Below, one piece after another: positions 22,201-29,801 of a DNA stretch of 64,000 nt (its first letter is position 1; every line of letters starts with the position of its first letter). The translations under genes were made by a program, and so were the position numbers. Origin of the DNA: Clytia hemisphaerica (lineage: Eukaryota > Cnidaria > Hydrozoa > Leptothecata > Clytiidae). The stretch is taken from the NCBI GenBank assembly GCA_902728285.1, contig CACVBU010000956.1, positions 499,536 to 563,535 on the forward strand, given 5' to 3'. The notes under the pieces were generated by a model. It ran no database searches and was not told the origin of the DNA. It was given only the letters and a program-made list of their open reading frames with translations.

Positions 22201-24471
22201 ACTCCTCACTTTTTGGTATGAATTCACAAGTTCCCCCCTATACCCCTCTTATACAATGTTGAATTTCAGTCCAACTTGACTCAGCAACATTGTAGAGAGG
22301 GGGAGGGGAAGAGGAGCCATAAAAACAGTAGAATAGGTGGAATTCCATTTACATTTCGCCAGGATTGTAGTATCTTTTATTAATCATAGGAAAATCATGG
22401 GAAAAATTTAAATATAATAGCTGCATTCTTTTTTTTACAAATTCGTGATTTTCTTTAGATATTGTGGCGATGGAGTAGTCTACAAGCCTGCAGTTCGTTC
22501 AGGTCGCCGTAAACTAGCTATCATCTTTTTCTCTGATATGCAAACCGAAAAGCGTGGTTTCAGAGCTATTTGGAGGACACTTAAACCGCGCGTCTCCTTA
22601 GCTTGTGTGACGTACAATCAGATGAGTACCATGCCACATGCAAAAGCAATCAAATGGCAAGAAGAAATTGAAGAAGAGAAAGATAAATCACAATATGTAC
22701 CCATCTCTCGCCTCTTGGCTTGTAAACAATATCCAAAGTGTAATCATGAACGGCCAGGTGACGTCATTTTCACGTTCGAACACATCCGAACTGATCGCAA
22801 CGTCAAGAAATGTGTTCATTGGATGTTAGAAAAGATCGGGACTTCGTATGCTGAACGACCTTGTGATATCATTAAAACTAATAAAACTCATACTATCTGT
22901 TCGTGTTATTCATGGGGCATCGTTGCTGTGCTTGGTAAATTCGCAAGATGGAGTCCAGATGCTGTAACCACCTTATTCGAACTTGGCGCTAATTCGTTCC
23001 TGTCTGTTCTCTTCGTTATCTTGGCACTGCTTTTCACGCTTGTGTTTTTGTTCTTGAAAGATCAATGGGGTGCAGTCATCATGGAAGTTTTCACTATGAA
23101 AGAATATGATTCTGGTCGCATTATTCAAATGCACATCGTTTTCAACAATTTACTGACCGAGATTTGTTTCTCAATCATTACTTTCAATGTTACTCCTGGT
23201 CCAATCTCATGTTTTGTACTGGCTTTCCTCTTCTATTACCTTCTACAGACTGTTTTCTTCTGGCTCTTCATTTACACCTTGTTCCTGCAAGCTCGTGTTA
23301 GTGAAATCTTCGACAGCGAAAAATACAATTCGTACAAATTGTATATGTTCGTTGGATACGGGTTACCTTTCTTTGTTACTTTGACTTTGTCTGGATTGAA
23401 TTTCACCACAGATGTTGAGGAGAAGGTCTGTTGGTTGTTGTTCAGTGGAAGTACTGTATGGGGATTCTCCGGTGTCATCGTCACTCTTGGTGTTGGCTCA
23501 TTGACTATCCTCCTCATGACTATCTACCAAGCAAGAAACATGGAGAACGGAATCTTGTTACAAGAGAAATGCATACGTACACTCTTCACGCAATTTTTCG
23601 TGCTTCTAACCTCTGTCTTTGGTGCAATCGCGCTGCAAGATCGAAGCTTTTTAGCTGAATATTGTTTCTCGTTATGTAATCTGTTACAAGGTTTCTCAAT
23701 CGCCATTATGTATTGCGTGTTGAGACGTGAGGATCCGATTATCAAGGCGAACCAGATCGGACCGTTACCAGATTGGGGTCAAGGAAATGATCAGAAATTT
23801 GAGGATTATCGTGCTGAGTTTAAAGATATGGGGAGCGATGCAGAGAGTAGTGAAGATGAAGATGAAGAGAAGGATAACGAAGGAGTGAATGAGGAGGAGA
23901 ACGAAGAACAGAATGGAGATGAGAAGGAGCAACCAAAGAAGAAGAAATATAAACACGTTCGTGATGGAAGTGTCATCTTCTTGCAATTGAGAGATCCAGA
24001 TGCGGATGAAGATGAAGGTAGGTCGATGAAGTGTTCTCGTGTCACTCCTTTGTTGTTTTCATGCTATAAATTTCGACTTGAATGCTTACCAAAGTACTGT
24101 ATTTACCATAGGGCTATAGGAATCTATAAGATATTAAGTTTTATAACAGTAAAGAGACACCGTGTATTGTGATGGAGCATTATGGTATTTGTCAAAAACC
24201 AGTTTGAAATTTAAGAATTATTTCATAATAAGCTTATAAATGTACTAACAATATTTCTACAGGTGATGATTATGAACGTCCATACGAGACTCAGCCCATA
24301 TTTTCAACGGCTCCAAAGAAAGAGGAGCAAAATATACCAACACAACCGACCATCATTGAGGAATCATCTGATGCACCCACAATGAATCGATTCTTCGTCA
24401 ATCAAGGTTTTAGTGATGATGAGTCGGACCAAGAAATTGATTTCAGATTCGATGAAATTGGACAATCATAA
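7267..24471 (+). CDS. Adhesion G-protein-coupled receptor with F5/8C, EGF-CA, CUB and GPS domains
   Basis: Exons: 7267-7590, 10080-10447, 11078-11337, 11933-12079, 14954-15073, 15618-15794, 16193-16831, 17031-17208, 22459-24017 and 24263-24471. All have GT-AG borders, all phases agree, and the sum is 3981 nt (1326 aa). Order: signal peptide (about 1-21); short Cys-rich EGF-like piece; discoidin/F5-8C (about 87-235, ending RVGVLGW); six EGF-CA repeats with (V/I)NEC or IDEC starts (to about 480); a mixed region with a PPPPTPP and Ser/Thr linker; CUB (about 664-780) with four Cys and YDNVEIRD; a short GAIN-like segment; GPS (CVHW ... CSCYSWGIVAVL). Seven hydrophobic helices follow (about 912-1160) with class-B/adhesion marks CWLLF and LQGFSIAIMYC. 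The cytoplasmic tail is long and acidic. Role inferred: cell-surface adhesion receptor. The GPS lacks the usual His-Leu-Thr/Ser cleavage triplet, so self-cleavage is doubtful. Partial duplicates of two exons lie at 21330-22137. Confidence 0.9.
7632..7892. mobile_element. Palindromic MITE in GPCR intron 1
   Basis: The ends aatagcgctccgcaacgc and gcgcggtgcgctatt face each other. An inner pair (acgagttgcaatccca against tgggattggaactcgt) is also inverted. About 260 bp with no coding content. Confidence 0.6.
8177..9579. mobile_element. 1.4-kb CACTA-like non-autonomous element, intact copy
   Basis: The left end CACAGGAAAAAATTTTCGAT and the right end, complement of atcgaaaattttttccagtg, form terminal inverted repeats that extend through 'ttccaaggttggaaa'. 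The element is flanked by ATA on both sides (8174-8176 and 9580-9582). The interior carries a tandem array of ~109-bp units, a GC-richer core (about 9010-9240), then repeats of ttggattttggcttttttc. Many ORFs in it are repeat artefacts with no transposase. The CAC terminus and 3-bp duplication suggest CACTA/EnSpm, by inference. A second copy in the same orientation lies at 58070-59763. Confidence 0.75.
8390..8915. repeat. Tandem repeat, about 109-bp unit, 4 copies
   Basis: Units begin at the phrase aaactagactttttgggttg (about 8505, 8620, 8730, 8838) and include tttggaaaacgttaaaaatc and a run ending gaaattacattttt. The homologous array at 58390-58915 has about five units. Confidence 0.8.
9600..9715. 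repeat. Right part of a host repeat split by the CACTA-like insertion
   Basis: Matches 52427-52508 (shared cgcccaaccatgg and cttgccggggccca). The left part lies at about 8135-8175 (gaccaaatcaaaccac ... attattctcccc), matching 52358-52392. The 8177-9579 element therefore inserted into an older repeat. Confidence 0.7.
12724..13098. mobile_element. MITE with 22-bp perfect terminal repeats in GPCR intron 4
   Basis: TCAAGTTACACAACATGCAC at the left and its complement (gtgcatgttgtgtaacttga) at the right bound about 375 bp with no coding content. Confidence 0.7.
13360..13674. mobile_element. MITE with TTGGTTCCCGTCAT terminal repeats
   Basis: TTGGTTCCCGTCAT at 13360 and ATGACGGGAACCAA at 13661 are perfect inverted repeats. 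The same ends bound the element at 48844-49293, which defines a family. Confidence 0.65.
14062..14415. mobile_element. MITE with 'gtgcggac' inner palindrome and repeated 'tctctctaaggg'
   Basis: gggtatgtgcggac and gtccgcacataccc face each other near the ends, and outer ggggtactt and aagtaccc complete the inverted ends. The interior has several agtctctctaagggt units. Similar words occur at 4350-4380. Confidence 0.6.
14552..14905. mobile_element. MITE with TACCTTAAGG terminal repeats and 'ttttggcga' interior
   Basis: TACCTTAAGGGAACTT at the left and the complement of ATTCCTTAAGGTA at the right; the interior is tandem (a/g)aacttattttggcgaa. Related pieces occur at 15940-16120, 18290-18530 (inverted at 20845-20965), 25005-25225 and 57928-58055. 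Confidence 0.65.
15172..15512. mobile_element. Mutator-like MITE with 9-bp target duplication
   Basis: Terminal repeats begin TAGGCTGCRCGCATCCCC and extend about 55 bp (inner ataggggatgcgtatcg). Identical 9-bp flanks GGCATGATG lie at 15163-15171 and 15513-15521. 341 bp, non-coding. The 9-bp duplication is typical of MuDR/Mutator, by inference. Confidence 0.85.
15938..16130. repeat. Truncated copy of the TACCTTAAGG / 'ttttggcga' family
   Basis: Starts taccttaagggaacttattt and continues with gcgaatgacagcgtaaatct, matching 14630-14660. No right-hand terminal repeat is visible. Confidence 0.55.
16431..17439 (+). repeat. First copy of a ~1-kb near-identical duplication inside the GPCR gene
   Basis: From ttttttctatacgttcactg to caggattgta this block recurs at 21330-22370 with scattered substitutions and small indels. 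It carries the 3' part of one GPCR exon, the following intron, the CUB exon and part of the next intron. Protein differences are only Leu/Ile, Asp/Gly and Tyr/Phe; the CUB exon proteins are identical. Copy 1 is the one joined to an intact upstream exon. Confidence 0.9.
17495..17872. repeat. 19-bp minisatellite, array 1
   Basis: Units alternate between ggacatagaggtcttggcc and gaacatagaggtcgtcgtc. Because 19 is not a multiple of three, the array is open in every frame and yields repetitive false ORFs. Confidence 0.9.
17710..19086. repeat. Left arm of a large inverted repeat
   Basis: Its complement lies at 20258-21328. Matched landmarks include gaattcgccggggcggttcg (17867), ggaaaacttgatgtgcgttt (18024), acaatagtttcggaaaattt (18789) and gggctcaggcctcaaaatgg (19043). 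The left arm has about 330 bp (about 18055-18385) absent from the right arm. Confidence 0.85.
19115..19640. repeat. 19-bp minisatellite, array 2 (with preceding direct repeat)
   Basis: 19087 onward (tatcaggggggatcgggttc) repeats 17440 onward nearly exactly, then the same 19-bp units continue with more decay and partial units around 19380-19500. Confidence 0.85.
19859..19957. repeat. Hairpin, ~33-bp arms
   Basis: gccaaacaagctcgacgctc is answered by gagcgtcgagcttgcttggc, with taatgcttctta answered by taagaagcaagc. The loop contains its own short ctcgatg/catcgag pair. It sits in the spacer between the large inverted arms. Confidence 0.8.
20258..21328. repeat. Right arm of the large inverted repeat
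   Basis: Reverse complement of 17710-19086 apart from the ~330-bp missing segment near 21000. It ends in the 19-bp minisatellite (21135-21328) and abuts the N at 21329. Confidence 0.85.
21329..21329. other. Assembly ambiguity (single N)
   Basis: The only non-ACGT base in the window. It sits exactly at the junction between minisatellite and duplicated exon sequence. Confidence 0.99.
21330..22137 (+). pseudogene. Duplicate of GPCR exon 7 (3' part) and CUB exon, probably the other haplotype
   Basis: 21330-21731 repeats the last ~400 nt of the 16193-16831 exon without its acceptor or 5' part. 21960-22137 repeats the CUB exon with intact acceptor and donor. The CUB exons enter in phase 1 and leave in phase 2, so they cannot be spliced to each other in frame; either could join 16831 to 22459. 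A single N at 21329 marks the assembly join. The simplest reading is two alleles concatenated. The alternative is a real tandem duplication with one truncated copy. Confidence 0.8.
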
Positions 24472-25004
24472 GTTATTGGTAATTAGCCTACTGTGGGCGT
24501 TATTTTTGGACTTGATTTTATCCAAAAAATGTTCGGAAATGAGAACTGAAGGATACAAAGTTGGACAGATTGAAACAAATTAACGTTCGATATCTTACGT
24601 TTTGGTTTGATGAAATGACATCTTAAACCAGTTGTAACAATGCTTGACAGAGTTGATGATTACTTGATAAATTGGAATAGAAACACTGATCAGTGTAATC
24701 GATGAATGAATAAGATTTCTTCATACTTTTGAATGTGCAAAGGGAAATTTCCTGGTGCATTGAGTGAACATTTGAAAATATTATTTGATATTATCTGCAC
24801 TGCACTTAACCAAAGTGGCTCATCAATACCTCATTTCAAACTTAGTTTTTTTTTATCTTTATAATGATTTTTATGAGTGAGGTCAAAGTTGCTATCATTT
24901 TCATTTTAATTTACCATATCAATAATTTTTTTAATGGGATGAAATTTAGTAAATGATGCGATGCCCCGTGATTTAGTGTTTTTTTCGGGTGAAACCTATC
25001 GGGG

Positions 25005-25225
25005 TACTACAGAGAGTGGTGAAATGAATACCGCCAAAACCGCCAAATATTCTTCCCGCCATCCGCCAAATTATATTTTCGCCAATTCTTTTTTCTTTTT
25101 ATGTTCGATTTTTTACAATTTACCCCGATGTTTTTACCCTCTGATTTCAGATTTAAAAACCCGTCATCCACCAAATTAAATCCGCCAAATTCAATTCCCG
25201 CCAAAATTTCTTCCTTTAATGTATG
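25005..25225. repeat. Decayed member of the 'cgccaaatt' MITE family
   Basis: Tandem ccgccaaa and ccgccaaatt words, ending cgccaaaatttcttccttta, resemble 18440-18530. Confidence 0.45.
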
Positions 25226-25691
25226 TTGCTTGCTCATATCATAATTTGCACTCTTTCCCTTTTTAAGGGGTGGGGGGCTCGTAGAGGCTCTCAAAAATGC
25301 AGCAAAATGGGTTAGAGAGTGTGCTTTATCAAGGAAGGGGTAAGAAATGACGTAAAATTAGGATTAGGGATTGATTCTGACCACCAAATATGAAACTCCA
25401 ACTTTGCTGAAATAATGGAAAATGAGTCTTTCGCCGGGGGTAGTCACGCTTTACAAAATGGAGAATAGTCACTCAGGGAGGGGCAGATTTATAAAGGGAA
25501 GGGGTACAGACCTATCTGCAAACGCTGCTATTATAGTTGAGTTATATTTCATAATTTTGTAAATAAGATTTTCGTTTTTTGATTTTATAAGCACAAAATA
25601 TTTGTAGGAAAAAAGAAAGCACTTTAATATGAACAATTAAATTGAGCAGTTTGTTGAATAGCAACCAAATTCTTTAGCGATTTTATATATA

Positions 25692-25847
25692 CAGTTGACG
25701 CTCTCTAATTCGACGTTCTGATATTCGATACACTCCATTATTCGATAGAATTTAAATTCCCGTCAACAAGAAACTCTTGTAAACAACGCTCCCTTATTCG
25801 ACGAAAATCCAATTCCCCTTGAAGATCGAATTAGAGAGCGTCAACTG
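25692..25847. mobile_element. 156-bp MITE with TA duplication (pogo/mariner-like)
   Basis: CAGTTGACGCTCTCTAATTC at the left and its complement (gaattagagagcgtcaactg) at the right are perfect and flanked by TA on both sides. The interior has the cgacg/ttcgat words seen also at 7915-8020 (gagagttaactgta), probably an old relative. Confidence 0.85.
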
Positions 25848-26343
25848 TATTAGCGAGGCTCTCGTAGGCTCTGATGAAGCGGATCGGGTGGAAAATCTTT
25901 CAAGAAGGAATAGCCCGGGAAGGATAAAACATGGCCTAGCTAGGTGGAAGACTTCGAAAAGGAACTTTCTAAATCATTTCAAAAAAGTTAAGAAACGTAA
26001 AAGGTTAGAATCAGAATCTTTGTTGAGAAAGTGCCTATTTCGGTATAACTTTATAACGCTTTGTTTAAATAGGGTGAACAACAGTGAGAAGGGTTTCTCA
26101 CAACTTATCCTTCTGTATCAGAGTTGAATCACCGTTTCTAAACCTATTTGCATTGTGGGAAATTTTCCTCTGCGAGTTTACATTAAAACTTTCTTTTCTC
26201 TTCATCAATACAGATTTATCATACTATAAAAAATTGAAAAATATTTACCAATTTAACAAACAATCAAAACATTATATAGCAATTAACAATTTACAAATAA
26301 CAATTCAAAGAAAGATTCTAAAATGCTGAAAGTTGAAGCGAAA

Positions 26344-27840
26344 TCAGATCATGGGATGGCCGGTGCGTGGTGTATCGATACCTTTATGGCGAATGACGGC
26401 TGACCCATCCACATTCTCAATGCTGTAACTCCAATCTTTGAAAGCGTCATTTTGTAAGCTCTCGTGACAAGCATCTTCTACAAGCTTGGCCGGTATGTAA
26501 CAAGGTGCATCTGGACCGTACTTACTCAGGGCCCTGTTGTACCTGGTAATTTAGAGATAATTAAATAGTTTAATTAAAACTTAGTTTAATTAAATTTTTG
26601 CTTTCTTGATCTGCCCGTTTTTCGAGTTTTTCAATTCGTAATCTTTTGATTTTTAACTGCTTTAATTTCTGTGAAATTTTAAGGGTTGTACCTAGAGATT
26701 AGTTTTGATAATTTACTACGATCCTCAGTGCTCAGTGAAAAGTACCCCTCAGTCCAGGCAACTTTTGTTATTTTGTTTAGCTAGATCAAATGTACTTAAA
26801 TGAGTTACAGTAATATTTTCACTCCGTGAAGAGGCAACAAAAAGTCAGGAACATTCCATCAAAGCTGATATATGAGACCGACAACTAATCTATTCCCATA
26901 AAATTAAGTTTCAAATGAAAACCTTTTTTTCTAAACTTTCAGGTATGGGAAACTAGGAAGAAGGAAACGAGACTTACATTTGTTGAACGTGACCGAGAAG
27001 TTCGATGGGTACACCAAGTCGTCGTGCGAAATCATGCACCAGCTGATTGTCCTTGCAATGTAAATCCAGTGTAAAAGATGGATCATAAGTCCCTTGACAA
27101 ATCATGGGAACTGCTGTTTCAAAAACAAAGCTGTTTCCAGTGGAAGCTCTAAAGGCGTCAAAAGTAGTTTTTTCATCCATCCCCGCGCGCTTGCAAATGA
27201 TGAGAGCTTCAGCAGCTGCAATACAAATCATGGATGCGAAAGTGTTTGAAATGGCTTTCGGGATAAGGGCCGTACCAAGTGGTCCGGTAAATAACACATT
27301 GTGGTAGCTAGCATCAAGGATTGGTCTAATGTATTCAAAGACGTCTTTTTCACCAGCCACCAATGTTGTCATTTGTCCCTTCTTTAACGCCTCCAATCCA
27401 CCCGTCACAGGGGATTCTAGTAAATGTCCACCCTTATCATTGACTAGTTGCGCAAAATTTTGCGTTTGTTCATAATCTGTCGTTGAATGGTCGATCCAGA
27501 TTTTATGCTCCTTGATGCCTTGTAAAATGCCGTCTTCACCCTCAAAGGCGGATTTGATATGGGGTGGCTTAGGAAGGGCGGTTACTACTATATCAACATC
27601 TTCAACTAAGGCGCGTGGGTTGGGCGCTAAGGTGGCGTTGAAACTTTCACATTTTGAAGTATCGAGATCAAGAATGGAAGTGACGTTGAATTTGTGTTTT
27701 TGTAGATTCTTGATGACGGCGTTTCCGACTTGTCCCATGCCGATGATACCGACACGAAGTTCGTTGACTGGCCGGTCTGTACATAATCCTCTTTTGAAGG
27801 CTTTTTGAAGTAATAATGGTAATCTAGTTTGGCTGAACAT
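26344..27840 (-). CDS. 3-hydroxyisobutyrate dehydrogenase-like oxidoreductase
   Basis: Two exons on the minus strand: 27840-26978 (863 nt, phase 2) and 26542-26344 (199 nt, stop TGA), making 353 aa. The first ~35 residues (MFSQTRLPLLLQKAFKRG) are basic and hydrophobic, like a mitochondrial targeting peptide. The Rossmann motif GIIGMGQVGNAV follows, then the family substrate loop ESPVTGGLEALKKGQ and the catalytic-Lys segment GTALIPKAISNTF. The last places a Ser where many relatives have the first Asn of an NN pair. The C-terminal all-alpha domain is continuous. Known role of the family: NAD(P)-dependent oxidation of 3-hydroxyisobutyrate (valine breakdown) or related beta-hydroxyacids. The exact substrate cannot be read here. 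No PWWP domain is present, so it is not a GLYR1/NP60 protein. The frame is open to 28044, but Met at 27840 best fits a targeting signal. Confidence 0.85.
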
Positions 27841-28562
27841 ATTTTCGAATTCTTTCAATCTACTATAATTAAAAGAAGTTAAAGAAAACAACATAAGACA
27901 AATTGTTTCAAACTCACTGGAATGATAGGCCAAGAAGATGTCTCTGTGCGAAAAATATTCTGTATTCATTACCATTAAAATCCTAAGAGCTTGGCAATTC
28001 CACCTGAAGTTTTTACCCGTACAAAAAACACCCATATAAATCAAACGTATAAAAAAATAAGAATGGTTTCAATCCCCATTTTCTTCAGCCCCTTTTTATC
28101 GCCATGGAAAAATAAGTTCCACAGGGTCACTGAGACAGGGATACGAGTATAAAAACACGCGAAAATGATACAAAGACTGACATCTGAAAAATATAGATCT
28201 AAAACTGCCTCATAAAATTCATTCCCATTTTATCAAAGTAAAATTCTCTCGTTGGAAAGGAATACAAGACTTAGAAATAAAGTGAAGGATTTTTGATTTC
28301 TTTTGTTTTCTAAAGAAATTTTGTACGACATGTTCAACAACAGTTTCTACTACAAATTTGCAAAGGGTTATTAATATAAAATAGACAGATATTCCTCTTT
28401 TATTAAGATAGTTTTTTACAAAGACAAAAAATTTTAAATAACAAATTAATCAAAAAAGTGATACTGTAGCAATTTATTCATTAAATTTTCAAAGATTTTT
28501 TCTACATTTTGAAATTCTACATGATGGTAGTCAGAAACATCTGGAACGTAATAGACGTAAAC

Positions 28563-28713
28563 ATAAATTACGTCACGAACATCACTTGTCTTGTATTCAA
28601 ACAATTACCATGGTGATCATATCCCTTGAGACATCAAATGATTTTTATGAATAGTTAATCACCATGGCACATAATTTCAAAACGAGGCAAGTGATGTTCG
28701 TGGCTTAATTTAT
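28563..28713. mobile_element. Short MITE, ends ataaattacgtcacgaac
   Basis: ataaattacgtcacgaacat is answered at the right by atgttcgtggcttaatttat, with inner catcacttg and caagtgatg and ccatggtga and tcaccatgg pairs. A partial copy begins at about 63582. Confidence 0.7.
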
Positions 28714-29160
28714 GAAAAAGTCTATCGTATCTAATTGTATACTCGAATCGGATTTTATTGAATTAAATTTAGCGAGATAAAAATTTGTATCTCGTAAAAT
28801 CGTGTGAGATTGCTGACTTGTAAAATCAGTCCGTATGAAATTCTAGAAAGTTGTATTTTCGGTGCTAAAGCCAACCTAAATCTTTTTTATTTCATATATT
28901 TTTCTAGATATGTCCAGGGTTGATTTTTAGGAAACCAATCCCAATAGATTACTCATTCTAAAAGTTTCAGTATACTTGTACGTTAATCTAAAAAAGTTGA
29001 ACAGAACAAGGTTTGGAAACCTGAAAGAACCTAACCTGTTTGAGTGTATGTAAAAAAAGACTTGCATTTTAAACGATGTATTGTGTTAACAGCCATAAGT
29101 AACCATTTCAATGCTTTCATTTAGCAGACACACCCCGTTTATGTATAAAAAAGACTTCAG

Positions 29161-29341
29161 ACTTCTCACAGACCCATTCCCACTGGAAAAATTGGCCAAC
29201 ATAATCATCCCCGGTGGAAAATGATCCTTCAATTTTTCCCCACTGAAAATAATCAAACAAACCAACACTCACTGTAAAATATTATGATATATGCTTCTTA
29301 TCTCCACTGACTGAAAAAGTCCTACTGGGTCTGTGAGAAGT
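29161..29341. mobile_element. Short MITE, ends acttctcacagaccca
   Basis: ACTTCTCACAGACCCA at the left and TGGGTCTGTGAGAAGT at the right are perfect inverted repeats around 180 bp of non-coding DNA. Confidence 0.7.
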
Positions 29342-29801
29342 GTTTCAATTGAGTCAGATTGTGTTCACCTAAGTAAGAAAGTATCCAACACGCAAATATT
29401 GTTTTCAAAATAAATAAAAATTAAAATCCGACCAAAAGGGATGCTGAATCGTTATTAGTATCATTTTCTGTGCTTGAAAGCAGAGTATCAGATTTCAAAA
29501 TTTCACTAGTAGATAGTCGACTCCACAACGCTAGTTGTGTTTTTGTGAAAAAACATTTTCAGGTCAAACATAGTAGTAAATAATATGTATATTGAATCAT
29601 AATATAAAAATAAAACATTTTCTTGACATAACATGGCGGCAATAATGCAGAAAACTTGATACGTTTTTTTTCTGGCTATTGTTCTATGTGTCACGAGAAG
29701 GGGTCTACTAAAAAGTTCATTGGTTACGACACGAGTCTGAAATGCCTGCAGCCTTAGCTTCATTGAAAGGGTTTTCCTACTTGTGATGACTGATTGACGT
29801 T

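Larger units (their letters stand above)
24472..26343. other. Convergent intergenic region between GPCR and dehydrogenase genes
   Basis: Both flanking genes end here (3' to 3'). It holds two small MITEs (about 25005-25225 and 25692-25847). No exon or RNA gene was seen. Confidence 0.55.
28045..29801. other. Intergenic region between dehydrogenase 5' end and OSR1 3' end
   Basis: Contains two short inverted-repeat elements (28563-28713 and 29161-29341) and AT-rich DNA. The dehydrogenase promoter must lie here, but no motif stands out. Confidence 0.5.

Noticed and set aside
23272-24045. Antisense ORFs under the GPCR membrane exon and acidic tail
   Set aside because: Shadows of a well-supported coding exon.
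26974-28044. Upstream extension of the dehydrogenase to a Met at 28044
   Set aside because: The extra ~68 residues have no family counterpart, whereas Met at 27840 is followed by a good mitochondrial-type presequence.
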